From positions 1 through 64,000 of the forward strand of contig JABGOQ010000065.1 in assembly GCA_018645405.1 (NCBI GenBank): 64,000 nt of DNA. Reading direction: 5' to 3'. A program made the position numbers and the translations under genes. This stretch comes from Anaerolineae bacterium (GTDB lineage Bacteria > Chloroflexota > Anaerolineae > Anaerolineales > Villigracilaceae). Every line of letters begins with the position of its first letter. The first letter of the stretch is position 1. Shown here piece by piece: positions 34,017-41,978 of the stretch. Below the pieces are notes generated by a model. It saw only the letters and a list, made by a program, of their open reading frames with translations. It made no database searches and was not told the origin of the DNA.

Positions 34017-34601
34017 ATGAGCCTAGGTTATGGAATCTATCTAGTTGGGTACTCAGCGACAACTAGAATAGTTGAGCGAATCACATCATCACAACTTCAA
34101 AAAAAGAAAGTAGGGGCTTTCAAAGTTCTTCTGCTCTATATGCAAGATTGGAGTTTTGTTGCAATACTTACTGGAACGTTATGGTTAGCAGGAGGACTTG
34201 GGTTAAAAAAAATACTTGGTGATATTTTCAATGAGCGAATCCTATTGATCTCTTTGGTCTCTATTTTCACTCTAGCATTATTTTTCTCATCTTTTATACT
34301 TCGCAACAAAGCAAAAGTAAAGAAAGATGGCGATTTTAAATACTACCCTCAGCTAATTGCCATTTCAACTGCAGCACCAGGGGTAGGGCTTCTGATTGCA
34401 ACAATAATTCCCAACATCAAAGGGATTAGCACGCAATTCTTTTTATACACTTTTCTTGCATCTTTGATGGGCATTATCATATTACCCTACTTTGTTTGGG
34501 GTTTGTATGAGATTCTTATTTTAGGATTGCGAGAATGGCCTAGTAGCAATAAGGCAGGTTCAGAATTTGTTGTTAGTTTTCAAAATACCGAAAAGAAATA
34601 A
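34017..34601 (+). CDS. Membrane protein of unknown function (probably the 3' part of a longer gene)
   Basis: A 194-residue frame with about four membrane helices and Lys-rich loops; not recognised. It has lower GC and more AT-rich codons than its neighbours, hinting at acquisition from elsewhere. No ribosome site precedes its ATG, supporting the view that the original start is at 33855 and a TAG interrupts the gene. Confidence 0.5.
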   Translation: MSLGYGIYLVGYSATTRIVERITSSQLQKKKVGAFKVLLLYMQDWSFVAILTGTLWLAGGLGLKKILGDIFNERILLISLVSIFTLALFFSSFILRNKAKVKKDGDFKYYPQLIAISTAAPGVGLLIATIIPNIKGISTQFFLYTFLASLMGIIILPYFVWGLYEILILGLREWPSSNKAGSEFVVSFQNTEKK

Positions 34602-34685
34602 CTATTCAATAGATTTACTATGCAAATTATGCTTCTTGTAAAGCCAAAAAATATTTTTTTATTTACTCGAGCAACAGGAGTTTCC

Positions 34686-35630
34686 ATGCCCAATTCACTC
34701 GCCATCGAAGTATCAGATTTACACCGTTCTTTTGGTGATACGAAAGCCGTGCAAGGCGTTAGTTTTGAAGCAGAGCAGGGCGAGATATTCAGCCTGCTTG
34801 GTCCAAATGGTGCAGGAAAAACCACCACAATTTCAATGCTAAGTTGCCTATTGCGTCCAGACGAAGGCGACGCATATATAATGGGACACTCCATCAAAGA
34901 TGACCAGATGGGCGTCAAATCAGTCTTGGGCGTTGTCCCGCAAGAGATTGCTCTCTACGAAGACCTGACTGCTCGTGAAAATCTGACCTTTTGGGGCAAG
35001 ATGTACGGTCTGCGTGGCGCGGATCTCAAAAAGCGCGTGGATGAAGTTCTGGACATCATCGGGTTAAGCGATCGAGCCAAAGAACGAGTCAGCAAATATT
35101 CGGGCGGGATGAAGCGACGAGTCAATATCGGGGTTGCGCTCTTGCATAAACCCAAGGTCATTTATATGGATGAGCCGACAGTCGGCATTGATCCACAGTC
35201 GCGACGCAATATCCTGGATAGTGTCGTTGCGCTAAAAGATCAGGGCATGACTGTCCTCTACACCACGCATTATATGGAAGAAGCGCAGGAGCTTTCAAAG
35301 CATATCGCCATCATGGATCATGGCAAAATGATTGCCAGCGGCACGCATAATGAGTTGGTCAAATTGGTCGGGCAGCAAACCCGTATCAATTTGACTCTGG
35401 ACGTGAGTGCAAATCTCGTTCAAGATGCGTGGGAATCTGTTGATGGGGTTTCACAAGTTATCGCTGAGAATGGCACCATCACTGTTCTTGTAAAAGATAG
35501 TAACGAATCTCTGCCGCTGCTTTTTGAGAGCGCATCCCGCCATTCGGCTCGGATCACCTCGATCGATATCATGGAGCCGAATCTCGAAACGGTCTTTCTG
35601 CATCTGACTGGTCGGGCATTGCGAGATTAG
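34686..35630 (+). CDS. ABC-2 type transporter ATP-binding protein (DrrA-like)
   Basis: A 314-residue ATPase: Walker A GPNGAGKTTT, signature YSGGMKRRV, Walker B VIYMDEPTVG, and a C-terminal extension (about 225-310) typical of drug or lipid exporters of the DrrA/CcmA class. Start at 34686 has an AGGAG site; the longer frame from 34620 lacks one. The two permease genes follow directly. Confidence 0.93.
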   Translation: MPNSLAIEVSDLHRSFGDTKAVQGVSFEAEQGEIFSLLGPNGAGKTTTISMLSCLLRPDEGDAYIMGHSIKDDQMGVKSVLGVVPQEIALYEDLTARENLTFWGKMYGLRGADLKKRVDEVLDIIGLSDRAKERVSKYSGGMKRRVNIGVALLHKPKVIYMDEPTVGIDPQSRRNILDSVVALKDQGMTVLYTTHYMEEAQELSKHIAIMDHGKMIASGTHNELVKLVGQQTRINLTLDVSANLVQDAWESVDGVSQVIAENGTITVLVKDSNESLPLLFESASRHSARITSIDIMEPNLETVFLHLTGRALRD

Positions 35631-35639
35631 GGTGAAATT

Positions 35640-36944
35640 ATGAAAATACTCGACATCGCCCTCAAAGATATGTTGCGCTCCTTTCGGAGTTTCTTTGCCG
35701 TCGTTTTTATGTTTATCGTTCCACTGCTCGTAACAGGCATGTTTTATTTCATGTTTGGCAATATCGCAGACGGGGGTGAGTTTAACCTCCCACGCACAAA
35801 AGTAATCATCGCTAATTTAGACGAGGGCGGGCCCAAATTCCAAGTCGATACCGATAATATCCCGGGGGGAGAAAGCGCCGATTCAATGGGCGATCTGATC
35901 GTCAGCATTATGGAGAGCGAAGAGATGTCTGCATTAATCGCTCCTACTTATGCTGAAAGTGCCGAGATTGCCCGCAAAGCAGTAGATAGCCAGGATGCAC
36001 AGGTCGCGATCATTATCCCCGCAGATTTTTCTGATGAATTTGCAGATATTTACGGTAAAGCCGCCATTGAGTTCTACCAAGACCCAACGCTAACGCTTGG
36101 GCCTGGCATCATGCGCTCAATCATGAATCGCTTCATGGATGGCATGTCTGGGGTCAAAATAGCCCTCACCCTCTTTCTCGAAGATGCCCCTCCAGAAGAT
36201 GCAGCATTGGTCGGGCAAGTTGTTCAGCAATATCTACATCTCTCTCTTGCGCAGGAAGACGATATTGAAACTGAATTACTCGATGTACGCACCCCAACCA
36301 ACGCGCAGGAAAATAAAGCGGAGCAAAGTGAAAATCTGCTCTTGAGCATCATCAGCCCTATCATGGGCGGGATGATGGTTTTCTACGCCTTCTTCACAGG
36401 CTCATCTACAGCGCAAAGCATCTTAAAGGAAGAAGAGGAATTCACACTCCAACGCATCTTTACCACGCCCACGTCACAAACAACTATTTTGGGAGGAAAA
36501 TTGCTCGCCGTTTTCATGACAGTCTCCGTACAGGTCACGGTTCTGCTCATTGCGGCACGCCTACTCTTCAACATAGAATGGGGTGCCCTTCCTTCAGTAA
36601 TACTGGCGGCATTGGGCATCATTTTTAGCGCATCTTCATTTGGTATTTTTCTTAATTCCTTCCTCAAAGATTCAAAACAAGGTGGCGTCCTTTTTGGCGG
36701 TCTCCTGACTATCACAGGCATGATCGGCATGATCGGTGCTTTAGCCGGAGACTCCCCTGTAGCAAGGAAGCTGAGCAACAGTGTCTCCCTCTTCGTTCCT
36801 CAAGGTTGGGCATTGCGTGGCCTAACGCAAGCAATGAGCGGCGCAGAAATCTCAGCCCTACTCATCACCGCCCTCGTTTTGCTCGCCTGGAGCACAGCCT
36901 TCTTTGCCATCGGCACTTGGCGATTTACAAAACGTTTTGCATAG
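35640..36944 (+). CDS. ABC-2 type permease
   Basis: A 434-residue permease of the ABC2_membrane_3 class: helix at 15-37, large extracytoplasmic domain (about 40-235), then five or six helices. Ends in TWRFTKRF. Probably pairs with the next gene product as a heterodimeric export channel for the ATPase just upstream. Substrate unknown. Confidence 0.9.
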   Translation: MKILDIALKDMLRSFRSFFAVVFMFIVPLLVTGMFYFMFGNIADGGEFNLPRTKVIIANLDEGGPKFQVDTDNIPGGESADSMGDLIVSIMESEEMSALIAPTYAESAEIARKAVDSQDAQVAIIIPADFSDEFADIYGKAAIEFYQDPTLTLGPGIMRSIMNRFMDGMSGVKIALTLFLEDAPPEDAALVGQVVQQYLHLSLAQEDDIETELLDVRTPTNAQENKAEQSENLLLSIISPIMGGMMVFYAFFTGSSTAQSILKEEEEFTLQRIFTTPTSQTTILGGKLLAVFMTVSVQVTVLLIAARLLFNIEWGALPSVILAALGIIFSASSFGIFLNSFLKDSKQGGVLFGGLLTITGMIGMIGALAGDSPVARKLSNSVSLFVPQGWALRGLTQAMSGAEISALLITALVLLAWSTAFFAIGTWRFTKRFA

Positions 36945-36953
36945 GATTTTGCC

Positions 36954-38156
36954 ATGATTCGTATTCTTGACATCACAAAAAAAGATTTGATCCAACTCAT
37001 GCGCGATTTCAAAACCTTCTTGTTTTTGCTTATCATGCCGATACTTTTTACCGTCCTCTTTGGGTATGCCTTCGGCGGAATCGGAGGAAGTGGAGAAAGC
37101 GATTCGCGCCTGCCGGTTGGGTTTCTGAATCAAGATGACCGTTGGGTTAGCGATTCTCTGCACGACTTACTAGCGGATTCGGAAACGATTCGCCTCCACG
37201 AAAGCGAAATCATCAGCGCATCGCTCCTGGACGAGATGGTTGCTGAGGGGGAACTGGCAGCTGCTGTCATCATCCCTCCTGGATACGGTAAAGCGACATT
37301 ATCCGATAAAAATGCACGCCTGATCGTTATCGCTGATACCAACACAAGCGCATGGATAACGATCGAAGCAGAATTGCTCAGCCTCGTCGGTCGGCTAGAC
37401 GGTGCTGCCCGCACAGCCACCATCATGGACGAATTTGCCGGAAAGCGAATTCCATTCCGATACGGATTTGAGCAAACCCTAAAAGCTTGGGACGATCCAC
37501 CCATCACCATTATTGAAACAACAAGCAGTGCCCTCAAAGAAACAGATGAAGGTATCGCATCTCTGGCGCATACCGCCCCGGGCATGATGCTCCAATTTGC
37601 AATTGCCGGACTGCTTACCGCCGCGCAAATTATCGTCAGCGAACGTAAAACACGCACTTTGCAACGCTTACTGACCACATCCGTGCGCCGAATCCATATT
37701 TTACTGGGGCATTATCTGGCAATTTTCTCGCTAATTTTCACCCAATTTATGACCCTGATCCTCTTTGGGCAATTCTTCCTGAATATCAACTATTTTCGGG
37801 TTGCTGAAGCCACCTTTTTGGTTGCCTTTTGCGCCGCTGCCGCCATCTCTGCGATGGGATTATTAATTGGCATTCTCGCCCAAAATGAAGAGCAAGCCAT
37901 CGCCTTTTCGCTCATCCCGATGTTTGTGCTTTCTGCCATGGGTGGGGCATGGGTGCCCCTGGAATTCACTGGTGAAACATTCCAGATCATCGGGCATATT
38001 TCACCAGTTGCCTGGGCAATGGACGGATTCAAAAATATCAGCGTACGTGGATTTGGCTTCAGTTCAGTCATCATCCCCTCTCTAGCACTGGCTGCTTATG
38101 CTGCCTTCTTCTTCGGGCTATCTCTATGGCGATTGAATGTGGCAGAGGAAAAATAA
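36954..38156 (+). CDS. ABC-2 type permease, second subunit
   Basis: A 400-residue protein with the same layout as the preceding one: N-terminal helix (FLFLLIMPILFTVLFGYAF), extracytoplasmic domain, then about five helices (SPVAWAMDGFKN is a typical ABC-2 motif). Starts 9 bp after its neighbour. Confidence 0.9.
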   Translation: MIRILDITKKDLIQLMRDFKTFLFLLIMPILFTVLFGYAFGGIGGSGESDSRLPVGFLNQDDRWVSDSLHDLLADSETIRLHESEIISASLLDEMVAEGELAAAVIIPPGYGKATLSDKNARLIVIADTNTSAWITIEAELLSLVGRLDGAARTATIMDEFAGKRIPFRYGFEQTLKAWDDPPITIIETTSSALKETDEGIASLAHTAPGMMLQFAIAGLLTAAQIIVSERKTRTLQRLLTTSVRRIHILLGHYLAIFSLIFTQFMTLILFGQFFLNINYFRVAEATFLVAFCAAAAISAMGLLIGILAQNEEQAIAFSLIPMFVLSAMGGAWVPLEFTGETFQIIGHISPVAWAMDGFKNISVRGFGFSSVIIPSLALAAYAAFFFGLSLWRLNVAEEK

Positions 38157-38249
38157 AACTCACCCACTTTGAAATTATCCTAATCTAATGCCGCTCTAGC
38201 TGGGTATACAACCCACTCAGAGCATTTTATAACTATTTGGAGACAACTT

Positions 38250-38645
38250 ATGAGCATAGAATTTGAAGTTTCAGATCTAATCCCGGCATCCCCGGATGTG
38301 GTTTACACCGCGTGGCTCGATTCAGATGAACATACCAAAATGACAGGTGGTCAGGCAAAAGTTTCTGCCAAAGTTGGAGAAAGATTCGAAGCCTGGGATG
38401 GATATATTCAGGGCAAAAATCTTGAATTGGATTCACCCAAGCGTATCCTGCAAAATTGGCGAACAAGCGAGTTTGAAGATTCTGAAAATGATTCTCTGCT
38501 CGAGATTTTATTCGAAGCAGAGCAAGATGAAACAAGAATCGTGATCCGTCATTCCAATCTCCCTGAGCACGGGATGCAATATCAGCAAGGCTGGGTCGAT
38601 GCTTATTTCATTCCAATGAAAGCGTATTTTACTGAGAAAGAGTAG
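38250..38645 (+). CDS. SRPBCC/AHSA1-family protein
   Basis: A 131-residue START-like protein related to activator of Hsp90 ATPase homologue 1 (about residues 10-128). EHTKMTGGQAKVSAKVG and GWVDAYFIPMKAYF are typical. Such proteins bind small hydrophobic ligands; function unknown. TTGGAG site upstream. Confidence 0.85.
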   Translation: MSIEFEVSDLIPASPDVVYTAWLDSDEHTKMTGGQAKVSAKVGERFEAWDGYIQGKNLELDSPKRILQNWRTSEFEDSENDSLLEILFEAEQDETRIVIRHSNLPEHGMQYQQGWVDAYFIPMKAYFTEKE

Positions 38646-38662
38646 ATTTTTTTTCATATTTT

Positions 38663-38725
38663 CTAGTTGCAATGCTCTGCGTTGCAACTTCTCTGCAATA
38701 TCCCAACGCAGAGCGTTGGGACTAG
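38663..38725. repeat. Palindromic intergenic repeat
   Basis: Arms of about 24 bp (ctagttgcaatgctctgcg... and its near complement ...gcgttgggactag). No coding content. Same type of insertion as other Chloroflexota repeats; lies just before the methyltransferase. Confidence 0.65.
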
Positions 38726-38745
38726 GAAAAAAGCTGGAGCCAGCC

Positions 38746-39435
38746 ATGACCGTAGGACAAGCATTTGATCGATCTGTAAAATATTATGATGATTGGATGA
38801 AACTGGCATTACCGAGCTACGATGCACTTTTTTCAACTGCGCTGGAGCTAATTCCATTTGATGAAAAAAGCCCAATCAAAGTCTTGGATTTAGGCGCAGG
38901 GACGGGGTTATTCTCAGAGCATATTCTTTCAAAATACCCCAAGGCTGAATTCCTTTTATCTGATCTTGCGCCGAAAATGCTTGAGGTGGCAAAAGAAAGA
39001 TTCAGGGGAAACGATGGGCAATTTAAATATCTTGTAGATGATTACAGGCATTATCAAGTCACAAGAAAGTACGATCTCGTTATTTCAAGCCTGTCTATTC
39101 ATCATCTTGAAGATATCGAAAAGAAAAATTTATTTACCAAGATCTATCAATCCCTGAAAAACACAGGCATATTTATCAACATCGATCAAATTAAGGGGCC
39201 AACACAAAGTATTCAGGATTTGTATTGGAGCGATTGGCTGAGAAAGGTAAGAGAAAAAGAGGCGCCAGAAGAGCAAATTTTGGCGAGTATTCAGCGCAGA
39301 AAAGAATATGATAAAGATGCCCTTTTGGTCGATCAGTTGCGATGGCTTTCAGAAGCTGGTTTCGCAAATGCAGATTGTGTATACAAGAATTATTTTATTG
39401 GCGTATTCTTTGCTTCAAAAGAGATAAATAATTAG
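38746..39435 (+). CDS. Class I SAM-dependent methyltransferase
   Basis: A 229-residue methyltransferase with motif I VLDLGAGTGLFSEHI, the acidic residue in DLAPKMLEVAKE, and a post-I SSLSIHHLED segment. Substrate unknown. The ATG at 38746 has a GGAG site; an upstream in-frame start would lie in the repeat. Confidence 0.9.
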   Translation: MTVGQAFDRSVKYYDDWMKLALPSYDALFSTALELIPFDEKSPIKVLDLGAGTGLFSEHILSKYPKAEFLLSDLAPKMLEVAKERFRGNDGQFKYLVDDYRHYQVTRKYDLVISSLSIHHLEDIEKKNLFTKIYQSLKNTGIFINIDQIKGPTQSIQDLYWSDWLRKVREKEAPEEQILASIQRRKEYDKDALLVDQLRWLSEAGFANADCVYKNYFIGVFFASKEINN

Positions 39436-40502
39436 GGCTTTCCTTTTGCTACATCAGTTTCATCATTCCCATCCTGACGTAATTTTTTAGCCTTCTTCTT
39501 CAACTCATCGAAGAACTCTGTTTCAACGACTTCCTTGACCTGTTCGTCTCGCTGTATCTGGTCAATCTTGATTGTCAACTCCTGTACCTGCCGTTTGAGC
39601 TTGCCTGTGCGAGCGTATACATCCCCAGCCATTTTGTGAAAAACCTGTGCCAGCTTGCCCAATTCGTCAGAACGGGATGTGACGGCTTGCAGAGAACTAC
39701 TTTCTAGGTCGGTAGAGAAGTTCTCGTCCACGCTGATTTTCTGCGCCAGCGCGCTCAAGACATCTACAGGCTGGATAACATATTTGTTGAGTAGGAAATT
39801 GATCAGCAACGTAACGAGCGCAAAGATGACGATGAAAACGGTCATCACGAGCATAAAGGTTTGCAAGGCTGCGTTGAAGACCTCGGCAGCGGGGACATAG
39901 ATAATTTGCGTGGCGACGATCTCCCCCACTTCCCAGCCAAAGCCACCTTTATCGCCATAGGTTACGAGCAAACTGTTGGGGGCATCGGCTGGATCACCGT
40001 GGCACTCAAGACAACTTTCAGAACCGATCGCTAGAGGGCGGGCAATGTAAAATAAGCGTTCGCCGTGCAAAGTGCGGTACCCGTTCACCTCTCCAGTTGT
40101 ATTCCCAGAAATCATTTCGCTCAACAATTCAGCTTCAAAATCATCTGCTTTATTAGCCGGGCTAGTGGGGTTAAATGCTGCTTCTTTATACAGATAGGTC
40201 TCAAAATCAACTTGACTTCGGAAGTTCTCAAAGACCGTTCGAGCGGAGAAGGCTGGCACTGTTTCGGGAATAAATTCACGACTGGCATCGAGATCATCTT
40301 TGAGCAAGGGCCGCACATACGTGGATGTGTAACTGCGTACCGCGTTCATCGATTCGATCAGTAGTGTGCCCTGTACTGATATTTCATCCTGCGCACGCCC
40401 CTGCAAGGCGCGCCAATGAGCGGTGCCGCCAACGATGATGCCAACCAGAAAAACAGCCGCCAAGATAAGGGTAAAGCGTTTGCTTAGGGATAATTTCGAC
40501 AT
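39432..40502 (-). CDS. DUF3365 (Tll0287-like) sensor protein with haem c site and HAMP domain
   Basis: A 356-residue membrane protein: helix at about 12-30, a periplasmic DUF3365 domain with one CXXCH haem site (CLECHGDPADAP, near residue 160), a second helix near 205-230, a HAMP region and a C-terminal coiled coil (KLKRQVQELTIKIDQIQRDE). It has no kinase or cyclase output domain, so it probably signals through a partner. Haem suggests redox or gas sensing. Start at 40502 fits a TTGGAG site; upstream in-frame codons are less convincing. The 3' ends of this and the methyltransferase gene overlap by 4 bp, tail to tail. Confidence 0.82.
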   Translation of the reverse strand: MSKLSLSKRFTLILAAVFLVGIIVGGTAHWRALQGRAQDEISVQGTLLIESMNAVRSYTSTYVRPLLKDDLDASREFIPETVPAFSARTVFENFRSQVDFETYLYKEAAFNPTSPANKADDFEAELLSEMISGNTTGEVNGYRTLHGERLFYIARPLAIGSESCLECHGDPADAPNSLLVTYGDKGGFGWEVGEIVATQIIYVPAAEVFNAALQTFMLVMTVFIVIFALVTLLINFLLNKYVIQPVDVLSALAQKISVDENFSTDLESSSLQAVTSRSDELGKLAQVFHKMAGDVYARTGKLKRQVQELTIKIDQIQRDEQVKEVVETEFFDELKKKAKKLRQDGNDETDVAKGKP

Positions 40503-40594
40503 GAGAATCTCCAACACAAAGAATGAACGACAAATAAGACAAGAGTTATCCAATAAAGTATAGCACTCTTTAGCTTCAAAAGCCCATACAGAGC

Positions 40595-40627
40595 AGGTGA
40601 CAGTCATCTTTGAGATGACTGTCACCT
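40595..40627 (+). terminator. Hairpin with T-run, orphan terminator-like repeat
   Basis: A perfect 15-bp inverted repeat (aggtgacagtcatct / agatgactgtcacct) followed by T-rich sequence on the plus strand, though no plus-strand gene ends nearby. Shares its core with the terminator at 15919-15953, so it is probably a mobile or repeated terminator element. Confidence 0.55.
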
Positions 40628-40669
40628 TTTTTTCTTGTACCATTCCGGGATGAGAATTAATCCCCGTGC

Positions 40670-40759
40670 TATAATAGCAATTAGCTTTCGTTGCGGATAC
40701 CACCTGCGGCGGGAGTTAGATCCGCAGGCGTGCTCTAACATGCTTGCGGATTGTTTTTT
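40670..40759 (+). promoter_or_regulatory. Possible attenuator leader of the acetyltransferase gene
   Basis: A TATAAT hexamer at 40670-40675 is followed by a leader ending in a terminator-like hairpin (atccgcaggcgtg 40720-40732 / catgcttgcggat 40739-40751) and TGTTTTTT. An upstream segment, cctgcgg at 40703-40709, can pair with ccgcagg at 40722-40728 and would disrupt that hairpin. Two exclusive structures suggest attenuation or a small RNA. No -35 is evident and no known riboswitch class is recognised. The rest of the 40503-40818 gap holds the preceding hairpin and nothing else I can identify. Confidence 0.4.
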
Positions 40760-40818
40760 ATCCACACAGGCATTACTATCAGTTCATCTATCTACAAAAG
40801 CTATAGGAGCAAACGACA

Positions 40819-41241
40819 ATGATCGAATATAAAACGGGAACAGAGATAATAAACTGGGAATCGCTGGTTGATCTCTATTTTGAAACAGATGGCGTTATCG
40901 GTTTGGGGCGGGAAAGAGATTTAGCAACAATCAAAAAAGCCTTTCTCAACACCTACAAAATTGTCACCGCATGGGATGCGGACAAGATAATCGGCGCAGT
41001 CAGATTATTATCTGACGGTGTATGTTATGGCTGGATTCACGATATGTCTGTTCATCCAGACTTTCAAAAGAAGGGTATCGGACAAGAGCTAATAAATGAA
41101 CTGATGAAAGGGGATGAAAATCTTCTTTTCGGGCTAACAGCAGCATTTGGGTCTGAAGAGTTCTACTATAAACTTGGCTTCAAAAGACATAAATCAGTGA
41201 TGGCAAAATACCCCGGTGAATCAATTTATCTGGAAGATTAA
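40819..41241 (+). CDS. GNAT-family N-acetyltransferase
   Basis: A 140-residue acetyltransferase with the acetyl-CoA motif VHPDFQKKGIGQELINEL (about 75-92) and FYYKLGFKRH. Acceptor substrate unknown. AGGAG site upstream. Possibly controlled by the leader at 40670-40759. Confidence 0.9.
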   Translation: MIEYKTGTEIINWESLVDLYFETDGVIGLGRERDLATIKKAFLNTYKIVTAWDADKIIGAVRLLSDGVCYGWIHDMSVHPDFQKKGIGQELINELMKGDENLLFGLTAAFGSEEFYYKLGFKRHKSVMAKYPGESIYLED

Positions 41242-41364
41242 GAGAGCCAAATACTTCTTCTCGCGCGCTATGTAGATCCCACAGGGAAGGGAGGATTATT
41301 TTCTTATTATATTGCCCGAGCGAGTAAGCCAAGCGTAGAAATCAACCTCTAGCAAGGAAAAAAT

Positions 41365-41904
41365 ATGAATCCACAACGTATTGGAAAATATGCCTGCCTG
41401 GAGACGGAACGCAGATTCTTGTTAAATGAACTCCCAGAGCATTTACTTGAAAACTCAACAGGTTGGCTCATCACAGATCGCTATATTCCCAACACACGGA
41501 TACGCTTACGCCACATGCAATCGCTCTCAGACGATAGAAATATTTATAAGCTAACGCAAAAATATCGCGCTGAACATCAAGATGCTTCTGAGACGACAAT
41601 CACCAATATCTACCTAACAAAAATTGAATATGATCTCTTTTCTACTTTAGGCGCAAAGCTGCTCAGAAAAAGACGCTACCCATACAAAATAAAAGATCAC
41701 ACTTTTAGCATTGATATTTTTGAAGGACGGTATCAAGGATTAATTCTTGCAGAAATAGAATTCGAAAAGATAGCAGAAAAAGATAAGTTTCTATTACCCT
41801 CCTTTGCAGTCAAAGATATAACAGATGATGTCTTTTTCACTGGTGGGAATTTGGTAAATTTAACAGCCGAAGAGTTCAAAGAAGAGTTATCAAAACAGAA
41901 ATAA
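41365..41904 (+). CDS. CYTH-domain protein
   Basis: A 179-residue protein with the CYTH tunnel-fold features: LETERRFLL at residues 13-21 (variant of the ExExK motif), TRIRLRHM, YKLTQKYR, KIEYDLF and an acidic strand LAEIEFE. Family members are triphosphatases or class IV cyclases acting on triphosphate substrates. Specific substrate unknown. Confidence 0.8.
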   Translation: MNPQRIGKYACLETERRFLLNELPEHLLENSTGWLITDRYIPNTRIRLRHMQSLSDDRNIYKLTQKYRAEHQDASETTITNIYLTKIEYDLFSTLGAKLLRKRRYPYKIKDHTFSIDIFEGRYQGLILAEIEFEKIAEKDKFLLPSFAVKDITDDVFFTGGNLVNLTAEEFKEELSKQK

Positions 41905-41915
41905 TCTAGCAACAA

Positions 41916-41951
41916 AAGAGATAACCCCGCTAATTAGCGAGGTTATCTCTT
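41916..41951. terminator. Convergent terminator
   Basis: A 16-bp inverted repeat with one mismatch (41916-41931 / 41936-41951), 12 bp after the CYTH stop and 28 bp beyond the stop of the convergent macroglobulin gene. Confidence 0.85.
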
Positions 41952-41978
41952 CAAGTTTTTATGTTATGGCAAAGGATT

